Notes: generated by a model not told the origin, from the sequence alone. A DNA stretch of 64,000 nucleotides from Gillisia sp. Hel_I_86 (GCF_007827275.1 NZ_VISE01000001.1:2170001-2234000), one strand, 5' to 3'. Numbered from the stretch's first letter, positions 9,088 to 19,182 are shown. Made by a program: numbers and translations.

Positions 9088-9972
9088 TTAGTTGCGTTTG
9101 TCTTCGCCCCATAAAAGTTTTTTTCTAAGGGTTTCAAGAAAACTGTCTTTCTCTATTTCTACCATGCTAATTGTAAAGGGAGCAATTTTAATAGTAATCT
9201 CTGTATTATTGCTTAGGGTTGCAATTCGGGAATCCATAGAAACTAGAAAAAAGTCTTCCCTTCCCGATATTTTAAGGGTTATTTTGGTATCATCGGTTAT
9301 TACTAAAGGCCTTGCGTTCAAATTATGCGGTGCAATTGGGGTTATTACCAAAGCTTTGGTATCTGGTACAATCACCGGTCCCCCACAACTTAGGGAGTAT
9401 CCCGTAGACCCTGTAGGAGTAGAAACTATTAATCCATCTGCCCAGTACGAAGTTAAATATTTATCATTTAACCATGTTTCCACCGTGATCATGGAGGTGG
9501 TATTTTTCCTGCTCACGGCAATTTCATTCAATGCAAAATTGGTATCGCCAATTTCTTCACTTATAGGATTTGTCTCTATAGAAAGGACCGTTCTTTCTGA
9601 GATCTCATATTTTTTATGAAGTATGGAGGAAATGCTTCTTTTTATTTCTTCCTTTTGAATGGTAGCAAGAAAGCCAAGCCTTCCCGTATTAATTCCTAAA
9701 ATGGGGATATTGAGGTCCCGAATATAATTGATGGATTTAAGAATAGTGCCATCCCCACCTATGCTAAAGAAAAGATCGTAGGAATTATCCAATTCGTTAA
9801 AGGTGCTGAAATGATTGTATTCTTTACTTAGGATTTTATGCTCGTGAATAAGATAGAGAAAGTTTTTTTCAATATAAACTTCAATATTTTCATCGTCAAG
9901 AATGTCAAAAAGTTCTTTTATATAAATGCCAGAATCTTTGTGATAAAACTGACCATAAATGCCTACTTTCAT
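9088..9972 (-). CDS. nadK: NAD kinase
   Basis: A 294-residue cytosolic ATP-NAD kinase that makes NADP. The GGDGTIL motif (about residues 73-79) and the glycine-rich NTGRLGFLA are clear, as is the conserved TPTGSTGYSLSCGGP segment that binds NAD. Length and spacing of motifs are normal. It lies 2 bases after the CBS-domain gene and is likely co-transcribed with it. Confidence 0.97.
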   Translation of the reverse strand: MKVGIYGQFYHKDSGIYIKELFDILDDENIEVYIEKNFLYLIHEHKILSKEYNHFSTFNELDNSYDLFFSIGGDGTILKSINYIRDLNIPILGINTGRLGFLATIQKEEIKRSISSILHKKYEISERTVLSIETNPISEEIGDTNFALNEIAVSRKNTTSMITVETWLNDKYLTSYWADGLIVSTPTGSTGYSLSCGGPVIVPDTKALVITPIAPHNLNARPLVITDDTKITLKISGREDFFLVSMDSRIATLSNNTEITIKIAPFTISMVEIEKDSFLETLRKKLLWGEDKRN

Positions 9973-9974
9973 TT

Positions 9975-10631
9975 TTATATATTAAGGTACTTGTCCAAAT
10001 ATCTGGAGCGCTCTTTTAAATTCTTGTTATAAAGGTCTTCTTGATGGTCAGAAATAATTGAATACCCGTACCTTCTAAGTGTTTGTAAGATTTCATTTAA
10101 GCCAGGGGAGTTTACTTTAATGGTGATTCGGGTAAGGTCATTCTCCTGGGAGGATACAAACATTCCTAACACACGTGCGTTCTGGGACTCGATGATCTGT
10201 GCTATTTCACTAAAAGAATAATCTAAACTTCCTTTCTCCAAAACAAGTATTCCCCCAGGTTCGTTAAGAAATGGAGTTTCGTTGAATTGATGCAAAATAT
10301 CAGTAAGTTCCAAATAGCCCAGATATTGGTTTTCTGAACCTAAAACAGGTAGAATATTGGTCTGGTTTTGAGCAAATGTTTCTAAAGTATCCAGCCAATT
10401 ATCCGATTCTCTTGCGTAGAATCCTTCTAGCGCATATTGATAATCGGCCAGGGTTTTTTCCGCATCAAAACAACGCACATCATTTTCAGAGATGCATCCT
10501 AGATAAACCTTGTCCTTTCCAACAGGCAAATGAGAATAGGTAAGTTCATTGAATTTTTTCTTTAAACCCCCTATTTTTTCAGTTACCTGGCAGATTTCCA
10601 TGTCATTAACTATATAACTTTCAATACTCAT
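9975..10631 (-). CDS. CBS domain-containing protein
   Basis: A 218-residue cytosolic protein. Two weak CBS repeats cover about residues 1-55 and 70-125 (VLGSENQYLGYLELTDIL is a typical CBS strand-helix), and an ACT-like C-terminal region follows (about 140-200, LEKGSLDYSFSEIAQIIESQNARVLGMF). CBS-plus-ACT proteins sense adenine nucleotides or small molecules. Its fixed place beside nadK in this family suggests, but does not prove, a link to nucleotide status. Confidence 0.8.
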   Translation of the reverse strand: MSIESYIVNDMEICQVTEKIGGLKKKFNELTYSHLPVGKDKVYLGCISENDVRCFDAEKTLADYQYALEGFYARESDNWLDTLETFAQNQTNILPVLGSENQYLGYLELTDILHQFNETPFLNEPGGILVLEKGSLDYSFSEIAQIIESQNARVLGMFVSSQENDLTRITIKVNSPGLNEILQTLRRYGYSIISDHQEDLYNKNLKERSRYLDKYLNI

Positions 10632-10694
10632 AACTCCTCTTCATTTTAATGCAAATTAATTAAAATTATATTCAATAAGGCATCTCCATCTTTG

Positions 10695-10702
10695 TATTTT
10701 TG
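10695..10702 (+). promoter_or_regulatory. -7 box upstream of pdxJ
   Basis: TATTTTTG matches TAnnTTTG exactly and ends 20 bases before the pdxJ ATG. No convincing -33 element is visible at the expected distance. Confidence 0.5.
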
Positions 10703-10722
10703 TTAATTCAAAGCTAAATACA

Positions 10723-11439
10723 ATGACCCAATTAAGTGTAAATATCAATAAAATTGCCACACTAAGAAATGCAAGGGGTGGGAATGTTCCAGATTTGGTT
10801 CAATTCACAAAAGACATAGAGTCCTTTGGAGCTCAAGGAATCACGGTTCATCCTAGGCCAGACGAGCGCCACATCAGATATCAAGACGTTTTTGATCTTA
10901 AGCCTGTGGTGAAAACGGAATTCAATATAGAAGGTAACCCAATCCCTAAATTTATAGACCTGGTTTTAAGAGCGAAGCCTGCCCAGGTAACCTTGGTGCC
11001 AGATGCCGTAGATGCTATCACCTCTAATGCGGGTTGGGATACGGTTAAGCATAAAGACTTTTTGAAAGAAGTGATTTCAGAATTCAAAAGGAACAATATT
11101 AGAACTTCCATTTTTGTTGATCCTAACGTGAAGATGGTGGAGCATGCTGCCAATACGGGCACAGATAGAATAGAATTGTATACCGAAGCCTATGCCGAAG
11201 CGTTTGGAAAAGGAAATAAAGATGCTGTAAAAATTTATACAGATTGCGCGAATATGGCTATTGAAATGGATCTTGGTTTAAATGCAGGTCATGATCTTTC
11301 CTTACAAAACATTCAATATTTCAAGCAGAAAGTTCCTGGTTTACTGGAGGTGTCCATTGGCCATGCGCTAATTACCGAATCTTTGTATTTTGGTTTAGAA
11401 GCTACAATTAAAAGGTATCTAAATTTATTAAAAGGATGA
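10723..11439 (+). CDS. pdxJ: Pyridoxine 5'-phosphate synthase
   Basis: A 238-residue TIM-barrel enzyme that condenses 3-amino-2-oxopropyl phosphate with 1-deoxyxylulose 5-phosphate to give pyridoxine 5'-phosphate (DXP-dependent B6 synthesis). Conserved segments include LSVNINKIATLRNARGG, GITVHPRPDERHI and GLNAGHDL, which carry the catalytic His and Glu residues. Its stop overlaps the start of the next gene by 4 bases, implying translational coupling. Confidence 0.97.
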   Translation: MTQLSVNINKIATLRNARGGNVPDLVQFTKDIESFGAQGITVHPRPDERHIRYQDVFDLKPVVKTEFNIEGNPIPKFIDLVLRAKPAQVTLVPDAVDAITSNAGWDTVKHKDFLKEVISEFKRNNIRTSIFVDPNVKMVEHAANTGTDRIELYTEAYAEAFGKGNKDAVKIYTDCANMAIEMDLGLNAGHDLSLQNIQYFKQKVPGLLEVSIGHALITESLYFGLEATIKRYLNLLKG

Positions 11440-12200
11440 TAAAATTAAATGCTACCGCTATGGGAGAAGGAACCCCATTCTTGTTTCTCCACGGATTTTT
11501 AGGAATGAGCGATAACTGGAAAACCCTTGGAAGCAGGTTTGCAGAAAATGGGTTTCAGGTTCATTTAATAGATCAGAGAAATCATGGGAGAAGCCCTCAT
11601 ACTTCAGAAATGAATTATGAAGTAATGTCCCAAGATATTAAAGATTATTGCGAAGAAAATGATTTAAGGAATATCATCTTATTGGGGCATTCCATGGGCG
11701 GAAAAGTGGCGATGCAATTTGCTGGTGATTTTCCAGGGCTGCTACAAAAACTTATAATTGTCGATATTTCTCCAAGATATTATCCGCCTCATCATCAAGA
11801 GATTTTAGCCGGACTAAAAGCGTTAGATAATGAAGTCATTACCTCTAGGGGAAAGGCAGAGGACTTTTTGGCCAAATTTGTTCCAGATAAAGGGACCCGC
11901 CTTTTTTTGTTGAAAAACCTTTATTGGAAAACCAAGGAAAAGCTTGCGTTAAGATTGAACCTACCTGTTTTGGCAAATGCAACCAACGATATTGGAATGG
12001 CCCTTTCAGAAAACATAAGGTTTGATAAGCCCACATTATTTATAAGAGGGGGAAACTCGGGCTATATTACCGAAGAAGATCAACCATTAATCTTTCAACA
12101 CTTTCCAAATGCAAAAATACGGACAATAAAAGGTGCAGGGCATTGGGTACATGCTGAAAAAATGGATGAATTTTATGATGCTGTATTGCAGTTTCTGTAG
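11436..12200 (+). CDS. Alpha/beta fold hydrolase (YbfF-like esterase)
   Basis: A 254-residue alpha/beta hydrolase. It has the oxyanion segment FLHGFLGMSDNW, the DQRNHGRSPH motif typical of YbfF/abhydrolase-11 esterases, the nucleophile elbow GHSMGG and a C-terminal catalytic His in GAGHWVHAE. Thus the triad is complete. The substrate is unknown; the family hydrolyses short acyl esters or thioesters. Coupled to pdxJ, an arrangement conserved in Flavobacteriia. Confidence 0.9.
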   Translation: MIKLNATAMGEGTPFLFLHGFLGMSDNWKTLGSRFAENGFQVHLIDQRNHGRSPHTSEMNYEVMSQDIKDYCEENDLRNIILLGHSMGGKVAMQFAGDFPGLLQKLIIVDISPRYYPPHHQEILAGLKALDNEVITSRGKAEDFLAKFVPDKGTRLFLLKNLYWKTKEKLALRLNLPVLANATNDIGMALSENIRFDKPTLFIRGGNSGYITEEDQPLIFQHFPNAKIRTIKGAGHWVHAEKMDEFYDAVLQFL

Positions 12201-12316
12201 TTTTATGTTAAATTTATTATGTACGCATAATAAATCACCTAAATTTTTTGCGCTATTTATAAATAATGCTACTTTTGGAGTATCCATAAAAAAAATAAAT
12301 TAACCCCAATTGAATT

Positions 12317-13567
12317 ATGAAAAAACTATTATTTTTAGCGGTTTTCTTATTGACTGCCGCTGTGACCTATGCCGGAGGGTATCGTGTTAGTTTGCAAGGG
12401 CAACGTGCCTTGGCGATGGGACATACCGGCGTAGCAGTTGTGAACAGTGCAGAACTTGGGTTTTTTAACCCAGCTGGTTTAGTCTATTTAGAGAATAAAA
12501 TCAATATTTCTGTAGGTGGTTTCGGTGTGTTTTCAGATGTGGTATATCAAAATGAGCAAACAGGTGATTTTGCCAGAACAGATAGCCCTGTTGGGACACC
12601 ATTGTATTTATACGCTTCTTATAAAGTAACCGATTGGTTAACTGCCGGGCTTAGTGTATATACGCCTTACGGGAGTACTGTGACATGGGAAGATGATTGG
12701 GCAGGTTCACATTTGGTTAATAACATAGATCTTGCCGCTATTTACATCCAGCCTTTGTTGTCGTTTAAATTTAATGAATATTTTAGTGTCGGCGGCGGGC
12801 CAATATATGTAACAGGAAGTGTGAATTTCAATAGAAATCTAACTAGAACACTAACCGATATTGATGGAAATAGATCCAATGTTACTATAGATGCTTCTGG
12901 TGTTTCCAACTGGGGATGGTCCGCTAGTGCCATGTTCTCTCCAACCGATGATTTAAGAATTGGTTTTAACTATAGGTCCGAAATTATTTTGGAAGCTAAA
13001 GATGGGGATGCAGATTTTGAGAATATCCCAAATTCGCCTTTAACTCCATTTGAAGACACGCAATTTGATGCTGAACTTCCTTTACCTGCTGAACTTACCG
13101 TGGGTCTATCTTATGAATTTTTTGATAAATGGCTTTTTGCATTCGATTATAACATGACGTTTTGGAGTGTTTATGAATCTTTAGATATCAATTTTGCAAA
13201 CCCAAATATTCCAGATTCTCAAAATGCTAGAATGTATGAGGATTCTTCCATCTATAGATTTGGTCTTCAATATGAAGCGAATAACATGTTTACTTTAAGA
13301 GCTGGATATTATTTTGATGAATCTCCTGTGCAAGAAGGATATTTTGCTCCAGAAACTCCTCGTAATGATTCCAACAACTTTACAGGTGGTCTTTCAGTAA
13401 ATGTAAATGAGCATTTCGCAATTGATGCCTCATTCTTATATTCTCGATTTAAAGAGGTAGATGCGTCTTATGATTTTTACTTTGAAAATGGACAAGCTGT
13501 TCCGTTTTCTGGAACCTACAAGTCTAGTGCATTTGTACCAGGAATAGGGATAACTTATAAATTATAA
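12317..13567 (+). CDS. OmpP1/FadL family outer membrane transporter
   Basis: A 416-residue beta-barrel with signal peptide (MKKLLFLAVFLLTAAVTYA) and the FadL-type start of the mature protein, GGYRVSLQGQRALAMGHTGVAV, followed by FFNPAGLVYLE. Many amphipathic strands end in a C-terminal aromatic-rich strand (GIGITYKL). FadL-type channels carry fatty acids or other hydrophobic compounds across the outer membrane. The SGNH lipoprotein 21 bases downstream is likely in the same operon and may release the lipid substrate. Confidence 0.9.
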   Translation: MKKLLFLAVFLLTAAVTYAGGYRVSLQGQRALAMGHTGVAVVNSAELGFFNPAGLVYLENKINISVGGFGVFSDVVYQNEQTGDFARTDSPVGTPLYLYASYKVTDWLTAGLSVYTPYGSTVTWEDDWAGSHLVNNIDLAAIYIQPLLSFKFNEYFSVGGGPIYVTGSVNFNRNLTRTLTDIDGNRSNVTIDASGVSNWGWSASAMFSPTDDLRIGFNYRSEIILEAKDGDADFENIPNSPLTPFEDTQFDAELPLPAELTVGLSYEFFDKWLFAFDYNMTFWSVYESLDINFANPNIPDSQNARMYEDSSIYRFGLQYEANNMFTLRAGYYFDESPVQEGYFAPETPRNDSNNFTGGLSVNVNEHFAIDASFLYSRFKEVDASYDFYFENGQAVPFSGTYKSSAFVPGIGITYKL

Positions 13568-13588
13568 TCGATTAAACCAGATATTAAA

Positions 13589-15160
13589 ATGAAAAATTAT
13601 ATAAAATATTTACCATTTCTGGCGTTGGGAGTTATTTCTTGCGAGCCGGAATTAGATAATCCTGTAGATGAAGTTGGATTTTATTCCAATGGAGAAACCG
13701 ACTTTTCCAATTACGTTGCCTTAGGAAATTCGCTTACCGCAGGATATGCAGATGCTGCACTATATATAACAGGACAGGAAAATTCGTATCCTAACATCAT
13801 GGCGCAACAATTTGCCAAAGTTCAGGAAACACAGTTGTTTACACAGCCTTTGATGAATGACAATGCTGGTGGATTACTACTAGCTGGAAATCAAATTACG
13901 GACAATAGAAGAGTTTTGGCTTTTGGTACAGATGGAACCCCAGCTCCAAAAATTTATACAGGAATGCAGCCTTCTACAGATATTGTAAACGTATTGGCTG
14001 GCCCGTTTAACAATATGGGGGTTCCGGGAGCAAAGATTTTTCATTTGGTAGCTTCTGGCTATGGAGATATTGTGGGAGTTGACCCAGCCGTAGGTACTGC
14101 AAACCCTTATTTTGTGAGATTTGCCACAAGCCCCAGCACAACTATTTTGGCAGATGCTGCTGCTCAAAATCCAACATTCTTTTCAGTTTTTATAGGAAAT
14201 AATGATGTACTTAGTTTTGCCACATCTGGCGGGGTTGGATTAGATCAAACAGGGAATTTAGATCCTAGCATGTATGGACCAAATGACATTACAGACCCAC
14301 AGGTTTTTGCCCAAGTATATTCTACGATTGTAAATACCATGGTGGGAACAGGAGCAGATGGTGTTTTGGTGAATTTGCCAGATGTAACTTCTATTCCGTT
14401 TTTCACAACCATTCCAAATAATGCATTGGTTTTAGATGCTGCAACTGCAGCAAACTTAACAGGATTCTTTCAGGCAGTGGCGGGGATTTTTGCTCAAGGA
14501 GCGATTCAGCAAGGTTTAGATCCGGCAGTGGCACAAGGTTTAGCAGCTCAATATGCACTTACATTTAATGAAGGCCCAAACAGGTTTTTAATAGATGTGC
14601 CGGTTTCACAAACCAATCCCTTAGGATTTAGACAAATGACAGCCGATGAATTATTGGTGCTTACTATAGATCAAGGAGCTTTGGCACAGGGATATGGTTC
14701 TGTAGTTCTATCTCCAGAAGTTTTGCAAGTATTGGGGATCCTTCAAACAGGAGGGCAACCAACACCAGAACAAGCTCAGTTGGTTTTAGATGCTGTGAGT
14801 GGAGTGGACGATAAAGATGCACTGGATAAAGATGAATTAACTGCGATTTCTACTGCACAAGCTAGTTATAATGCAACGATTAAAGCTTTGGCCCAAGCTA
14901 ATGGTTTGGCTTTTGTAGATGCAAAAGCTACCTTATCGGAAGTAGCGAATGGTGGGATTCCTTTTGACGGGGGAGTTTTAACTTCTCAATTTGTTCAAGG
15001 TGGGGCATTCTCTTTAGATGGTGTGCACCCTACGCCAAGAGGTTATGCGTTGGTGGCAAACACAATTTTGGATGCTATTAATGCCACTTATAATTCTACC
15101 GTTCCCAAAGTAAATATTGGGGCCTACGGGACTGTTACTTTAAGCAATGATGTTCAATAG
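13589..15160 (+). CDS. SGNH/GDSL-type hydrolase lipoprotein
   Basis: A 523-residue lipoprotein (lipobox LALGVISC, Cys at about residue 18) of the SGNH hydrolase superfamily. Block I reads ALGNSLTAGYAD, with Asn in place of the usual Asp of GDSL but with the nucleophile Ser kept; block III is IGNNDVL; block V is LDGVHPTPRGY with the catalytic Asp and His. A large insertion rich in Ala, Gln and Asp separates blocks III and V. Probably an envelope esterase or lipase. Partner of the upstream FadL-type channel. Confidence 0.83.
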   Translation: MKNYIKYLPFLALGVISCEPELDNPVDEVGFYSNGETDFSNYVALGNSLTAGYADAALYITGQENSYPNIMAQQFAKVQETQLFTQPLMNDNAGGLLLAGNQITDNRRVLAFGTDGTPAPKIYTGMQPSTDIVNVLAGPFNNMGVPGAKIFHLVASGYGDIVGVDPAVGTANPYFVRFATSPSTTILADAAAQNPTFFSVFIGNNDVLSFATSGGVGLDQTGNLDPSMYGPNDITDPQVFAQVYSTIVNTMVGTGADGVLVNLPDVTSIPFFTTIPNNALVLDAATAANLTGFFQAVAGIFAQGAIQQGLDPAVAQGLAAQYALTFNEGPNRFLIDVPVSQTNPLGFRQMTADELLVLTIDQGALAQGYGSVVLSPEVLQVLGILQTGGQPTPEQAQLVLDAVSGVDDKDALDKDELTAISTAQASYNATIKALAQANGLAFVDAKATLSEVANGGIPFDGGVLTSQFVQGGAFSLDGVHPTPRGYALVANTILDAINATYNSTVPKVNIGAYGTVTLSNDVQ

Positions 15161-15225
15161 GATATTTTAATACCATTCGGCTCTTATGAGTAAGAAGTGA
15201 TATTAATTATATCATAAAAACCAAG

Positions 15226-15253
15226 ACGCCGGATTTATTCCGGCGTTTTTTTT
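15226..15253 (+). terminator. Rho-independent terminator after the SGNH gene
   Basis: An 8-bp stem, ACGCCGGA with TCCGGCGT and a 5-base loop, is followed by a run of eight Ts. Confidence 0.9.
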
Positions 15254-15293
15254 GCATTTTTGTGAGATAATCAATCAAAAAAAATTTAAATCC

Positions 15294-15635
15294 ATGAAGT
15301 TCCTAATACGCATTCTTTTAACCGCGGTGGCGGTGGTCTTGCTCGCAAAATTTTTACCGGGAGTCACAGTTGCCGGATATGTCACTGCCATTATTGTTGC
15401 AGTGGTTTTGGCACTCCTTAATTTAATAGTGAAGCCAATCCTGGTTATTTTAACTTTGCCTGTTACCGTTATTACTTTAGGCTTGTTTTTGTTGGTCATC
15501 AATGCCGTAATAATCTTGTTGGCAGATGCATTTGTAAGCGGATTTGGAGTAGATGGGTTCTTAATTGCACTTATATTTAGCCTGCTGCTCTCGCTTTTGC
15601 AAACGATACTGTATTCTATATTGGGATCAGATTAG
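15294..15635 (+). CDS. Phage holin family 4-like small membrane protein
   Basis: A 113-residue integral membrane protein with about four hydrophobic helices separated by short turns (MKFLIRILLTAVAVVLLAKFLPG; YVTAIIVAVVLALLNLIVKPIL; LPVTVITLGLFLLVINAVIILLA; FLIALIFSLLLSLLQTILYSI). This is the chromosomal family annotated as phage holin superfamily 4 (YvlD-like); despite the name there is no phage here. ATG 15294 is preferred over the upstream start because the earlier residues are polar and lie against the terminator. Function unknown. Confidence 0.8.
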   Translation: MKFLIRILLTAVAVVLLAKFLPGVTVAGYVTAIIVAVVLALLNLIVKPILVILTLPVTVITLGLFLLVINAVIILLADAFVSGFGVDGFLIALIFSLLLSLLQTILYSILGSD

Positions 15636-15664
15636 AAGACTGCTGAAATACAGCAGTTTGAAAC

Positions 15665-15695
15665 TTTGTGAACAATCGAAAAATGTGTATTTTTG
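15665..15695 (+). promoter_or_regulatory. Consensus Bacteroidota promoter for tig
   Basis: TTTG (15665-15668), a 19-base spacer, then TATTTTTG (15688-15695): an exact fit to TTTG-N19-TAnnTTTG. It lies 26 bases upstream of the trigger factor ATG. Confidence 0.8.
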
Positions 15696-15721
15696 CACAC
15701 CAATTTTTATAACACGTTACA

Positions 15722-17044
15722 ATGAATATTACCAGAGAGAATATTGATGAATTGAATGCGATAGTAAAAGTAGATATCGCGAAAGACGACTACATTGAAA
15801 AAGTAGATAAGATCTTAAAAGATTACAAAAAGAACGCGAATATCCCTGGATTTAGAAAAGGTCATGTTCCAATGGGGATGGTGAAAAAGCAATATGGTCA
15901 GGCTGTATTGGTAGATGAGGTGAATAAATTATTGCAAGACGCTTTAAATAAATACTTAACTGAAGAAAAGTTGGATGTTCTTGGCAATCCGTTACCGAAG
16001 GAAAAAGAGAATTTTAACTGGAATCAGGATAATTACAGTTTTGAATTCGAATTGGGGTTAACTCCGCAATTCGATGTGAATTTAAAGACTAAAAAACCTA
16101 TTACTCATTACAAAATTGTGGCAGGAGAAGAGATGATCAAAAACCAGATCACCCATATCCAAAAACAATATGGGAAATTGGTTTCCAAAGAGGTCGCTGA
16201 AGAAGGGGATGTTGTAGCGGGAACTTTTATAAATGAAGAAGAGAACATAGATAATCCAGGAACTCTTTCTTTGGACCAATTAAAAGGAAAAAAGAACATC
16301 AACAAATTGGTGGGAGCAAAAAAAGGGGATGTAATTACGTTGAAAACCAAAGGCCTTTTTGAGGATGATCATCAATTAGAGAAAGTGCTGAATGTGGAAC
16401 ATGATAGGATTCATGATTTGGATATTGAAGTGACTCTTACCGTTACTGAAATTAATCATCAGGAACCTGCAGAACTTAATCAAGAATTGTTCGACAAGCT
16501 TTTTCCAGATTCAGCAGTGAAGAATGTGGAGGATCTTAAAGAAAAGATCAAAGAAGATGCTGCAAAACAATTTCAACAACAAGGAGATCAGCAATTATTA
16601 AATGATGTTACTGAAGCTTTAATAGAGAACAACAAATTTGATCTTCCAAAAGAATTTCTTCAGAAATGGATTCGCACAGTAGGAGAAAAGCCATTAACAG
16701 AAGAAGAGGCTAAAGAAGAGTTTACAAAGAGCGAGCAAGGTTTAAGATTTCAATTGATTGAAGGAAAATTGATCCGTGAGAACCAATTGGACGTTAAATT
16801 CGAAGATCTTAAAGAATTCACTACTGCAAGGATCAAAGAGCAAATGGCTCAATTTGGACAAATGGATCCTTCAGAAAAGGAATTGAATGATATCGCTGCG
16901 CGCGTGCTTTCAAATCAGGATGAGATCAAACGTTTATCCGAGCAATTAATGAATGAAAAACTGTTGGCATTCTATAAAGAAAACATCAATTTAGTAGAAA
17001 AAGAGGTTACTTACGACGACTTTGTTAAAGAAATCTACAAGTAG
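15722..17044 (+). CDS. tig: Trigger factor
   Basis: A 440-residue ribosome-bound folding chaperone. The N-terminal ribosome-binding domain contains the signature loop NIPGFRKGHVPMGMVKKQYG. In place of a well-conserved FKBP-type PPIase domain the middle region (about 150-245) is degenerate, as usual in Bacteroidota, and the C-terminal substrate-binding arms are helical (about 265-440). It is followed by clpP and clpX, the classical tig-clpP-clpX order. Confidence 0.94.
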   Translation: MNITRENIDELNAIVKVDIAKDDYIEKVDKILKDYKKNANIPGFRKGHVPMGMVKKQYGQAVLVDEVNKLLQDALNKYLTEEKLDVLGNPLPKEKENFNWNQDNYSFEFELGLTPQFDVNLKTKKPITHYKIVAGEEMIKNQITHIQKQYGKLVSKEVAEEGDVVAGTFINEEENIDNPGTLSLDQLKGKKNINKLVGAKKGDVITLKTKGLFEDDHQLEKVLNVEHDRIHDLDIEVTLTVTEINHQEPAELNQELFDKLFPDSAVKNVEDLKEKIKEDAAKQFQQQGDQQLLNDVTEALIENNKFDLPKEFLQKWIRTVGEKPLTEEEAKEEFTKSEQGLRFQLIEGKLIRENQLDVKFEDLKEFTTARIKEQMAQFGQMDPSEKELNDIAARVLSNQDEIKRLSEQLMNEKLLAFYKENINLVEKEVTYDDFVKEIYK

Positions 17045-17071
17045 ACTTTCTTGAAATTTATACATATCTTT

Positions 17072-17101
17072 AAGGCGTTAAACCAATGGGTATAACGCCT
17101 T
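17072..17101 (+). terminator. Possible terminator or attenuator between tig and clpP
   Basis: A perfect 9-bp stem (AAGGCGTTA with TAACGCCTT, 12-base loop) lies in the 86-base gap. The downstream bases are T-rich but not a clean T run, so it may only partly separate tig from clpP. Confidence 0.5.
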
Positions 17102-17130
17102 ATTTACTTAAATAGAGAATAAAAAGAGCT

Positions 17131-17808
17131 ATGGATTACGGAAAAGAATTCGAAAAATACGCCATTAAAGATCATGGCATCAACGGGAACTATTACGATA
17201 AGATTATCACGAGTATGAACCCAATGGGGATGACCCCAAATATTATTGAAGAACGCCAAATGAATGCTGTGGCAATGGACGTTTTTTCTAGGTTAATGAT
17301 GGATAGGATCATCTTTTTAGGGACTGGCATCAACGATCAGATCGCTAATATTATCCAAGCACAATTGTTGTTTTTGGAAAGTACAGATTCTTCCAAGGAT
17401 ATCCAGATATATATTAACTCCCCGGGAGGAAGTGTGTATGCCGGGTTAGGGATTTATGATACGATGCAATTTATTAAACCAGATGTGGCAACTATATGTA
17501 CTGGAATGGCGGCTTCTATGGGAGCAGTGCTGTTATGTGCAGGAGAAAAAGGAAAACGCAGTGGATTGCCTCATTCCAGGGTTATGATTCACCAGCCTTT
17601 AGGCGGTGCACAGGGGCAAGCGAGCGATATAGAAATCACAGCACGTGAGATCCTTAGTTTAAAAAAGGAATTATATGATATTATTGCCAAGCATAGTGGG
17701 CAATCTTATGAAAAAATCGAAGAAGATAGCGATAGGGATTTTTGGATGAAAGCAGATCGTGCGAAAGAGTACGGAATGATAGACGAAGTGCTAACCCGCG
17801 ATAAATAG
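17131..17808 (+). CDS. clpP: ATP-dependent Clp protease proteolytic subunit
   Basis: A 225-residue serine protease that forms the double-heptamer ClpP chamber. The catalytic Ser129 sits in [11 protein letters not shown] and His154 in [11 protein letters not shown]; the catalytic Asp lies about 50 residues later in the DRDFWM region. The oxyanion motif NSPGGSV is at 96-102. The N-terminal 35 residues include a propeptide-like stretch. Adjacent clpX supplies the unfoldase. Confidence 0.97.
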   Translation: MDYGKEFEKYAIKDHGINGNYYDKIITSMNPMGMTPNIIEERQMNAVAMDVFSRLMMDRIIFLGTGINDQIANIIQAQLLFLESTDSSKDIQIYINSPGGSVYAGLGIYDTMQFIKPDVATICTGMAASMGAVLLCAGEKGKRSGLPHSRVMIHQPLGGAQGQASDIEITAREILSLKKELYDIIAKHSGQSYEKIEEDSDRDFWMKADRAKEYGMIDEVLTRDK

Positions 17809-17869
17809 AATGATCTAGGATATTTTATATATTCTAAAACCGGTATTTAAAATATTGAAATTGAAAGAA

Positions 17870-19102
17870 ATGGCGAAAGACGATTTAGAATGTTCCTTTT
17901 GTGGAAGGAAAAAACCAGAAACCGATCTCCTGATTGCAGGTTTGGATGCGCATATTTGCGATAAATGTATCGAACAGGCGCATGGGATTGTTTTAGAAGA
18001 ATCAAAACAAGGTGGTGCAAAGGAGTTGTCATCAGATTTGATGCTTAGCAAGCCGAAGGTGATAAAGGCATTTTTGGATGAATACATCATTGGGCAAGAA
18101 GCAACTAAAAAAGTAATGTCTGTGGCGGTTTATAACCATTACAAAAGATTATTGCAACCTAAAAAAGATGATGATATTGAGATCCAAAAGAGTAATATCA
18201 TTATGGTGGGGGAGACCGGAACAGGAAAAACCTTAATGGCCAAAACCATCTCTAAAATGTTGAATGTTCCGTTGGCTATTGTAGATGCCACTGTTTTAAC
18301 AGAAGCTGGTTATGTAGGAGAAGATGTTGAAGGAATCCTAACCAAGCTTTTGCAGGCAGCAGATTACAACGTGGAAAAAGCACAACGCGGGATTGTTTTT
18401 ATAGATGAAATAGATAAGATCGCACGTAAAAGCGATAATCCTTCAATCACCAGGGATGTTTCTGGGGAAGGAGTGCAACAGGCTTTATTGAAGTTATTGG
18501 AAGGTACCACCGTAAATGTTCCACCAAAAGGAGGAAGAAAACATCCAGACCAGAAATTTATCGAGGTAGATACTGAAAATATCCTTTTTATTGCAGGTGG
18601 AGCTTTTGATGGGATCGAGAGAAACATCAGTAAGCGTTTAAACATGCAGGCTGTTGGTTTTAGCGCTTCTCAAAGTGAAGATAAAATAGAACGCACCAAC
18701 CTCTTGAAATATATTATCCCGAAGGACCTTAAAGATTACGGACTGATTCCTGAAATTATCGGTCGTTTGCCAGCGTTAACGTATATGGATCCTTTAGATG
18801 AGGAAACATTAAGGGCAATTCTCACAGAGCCTAAAAATGCCATTATCAAGCAATATCAAAGATTGTTTGAAATGGACGATATTTCTTTTGAAATTACAGA
18901 AGGTGCCCTTAATTATATAGTAGGGAAAGCTGTGGAATATAAATTGGGAGCACGCGGATTAAGATCTTTATGCGAAGCAATTTTAACCGATGCAATGTTC
19001 GAAATGCCGGAAGGCGAAGAAACTGAACTAATTGTAACCCGGGAATATGCCGAAGATAAATTGAATAAATCTACTATAAGCAAACTCAAAGCAGTTTCTT
19101 AA
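17870..19102 (+). CDS. clpX: ATP-dependent Clp protease ATP-binding subunit ClpX
   Basis: A 410-residue AAA+ unfoldase. The N-terminal zinc-binding domain has Cys8, Cys11, Cys30 and Cys33 (CSFC...CDKC); the Walker A motif is GETGTGKT, Walker B is VFIDEID, and the pore loop GYVGEDVE follows. The IGF-type ClpP-docking loop region is also present. ATG 17870 is chosen over a TTG five codons upstream because it begins the zinc domain and has a GAAAG ribosome-binding sequence before it. Confidence 0.97.
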   Translation: MAKDDLECSFCGRKKPETDLLIAGLDAHICDKCIEQAHGIVLEESKQGGAKELSSDLMLSKPKVIKAFLDEYIIGQEATKKVMSVAVYNHYKRLLQPKKDDDIEIQKSNIIMVGETGTGKTLMAKTISKMLNVPLAIVDATVLTEAGYVGEDVEGILTKLLQAADYNVEKAQRGIVFIDEIDKIARKSDNPSITRDVSGEGVQQALLKLLEGTTVNVPPKGGRKHPDQKFIEVDTENILFIAGGAFDGIERNISKRLNMQAVGFSASQSEDKIERTNLLKYIIPKDLKDYGLIPEIIGRLPALTYMDPLDEETLRAILTEPKNAIIKQYQRLFEMDDISFEITEGALNYIVGKAVEYKLGARGLRSLCEAILTDAMFEMPEGEETELIVTREYAEDKLNKSTISKLKAVS

Positions 19103-19120
19103 GAGGTAATTATAATTATT

Positions 19121-19156
19121 AAAAGCCATCTGCATATTTTTGTAGATGGCTTTTTT
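19121..19156 (+). terminator. Rho-independent terminator after clpX
   Basis: Stem GCCATCT with AGATGGC (extended by A/T pairs at the base), 12-base loop, followed by six Ts. Confidence 0.85.
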
Positions 19157-19182
19157 ATTATCTTTAATTTTAAATCGAAGTC

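Noticed and set aside
15294-15635. Phage remnant suggested by the holin family name
   Set aside because: The family is a common chromosomal membrane protein; no other phage gene is near.
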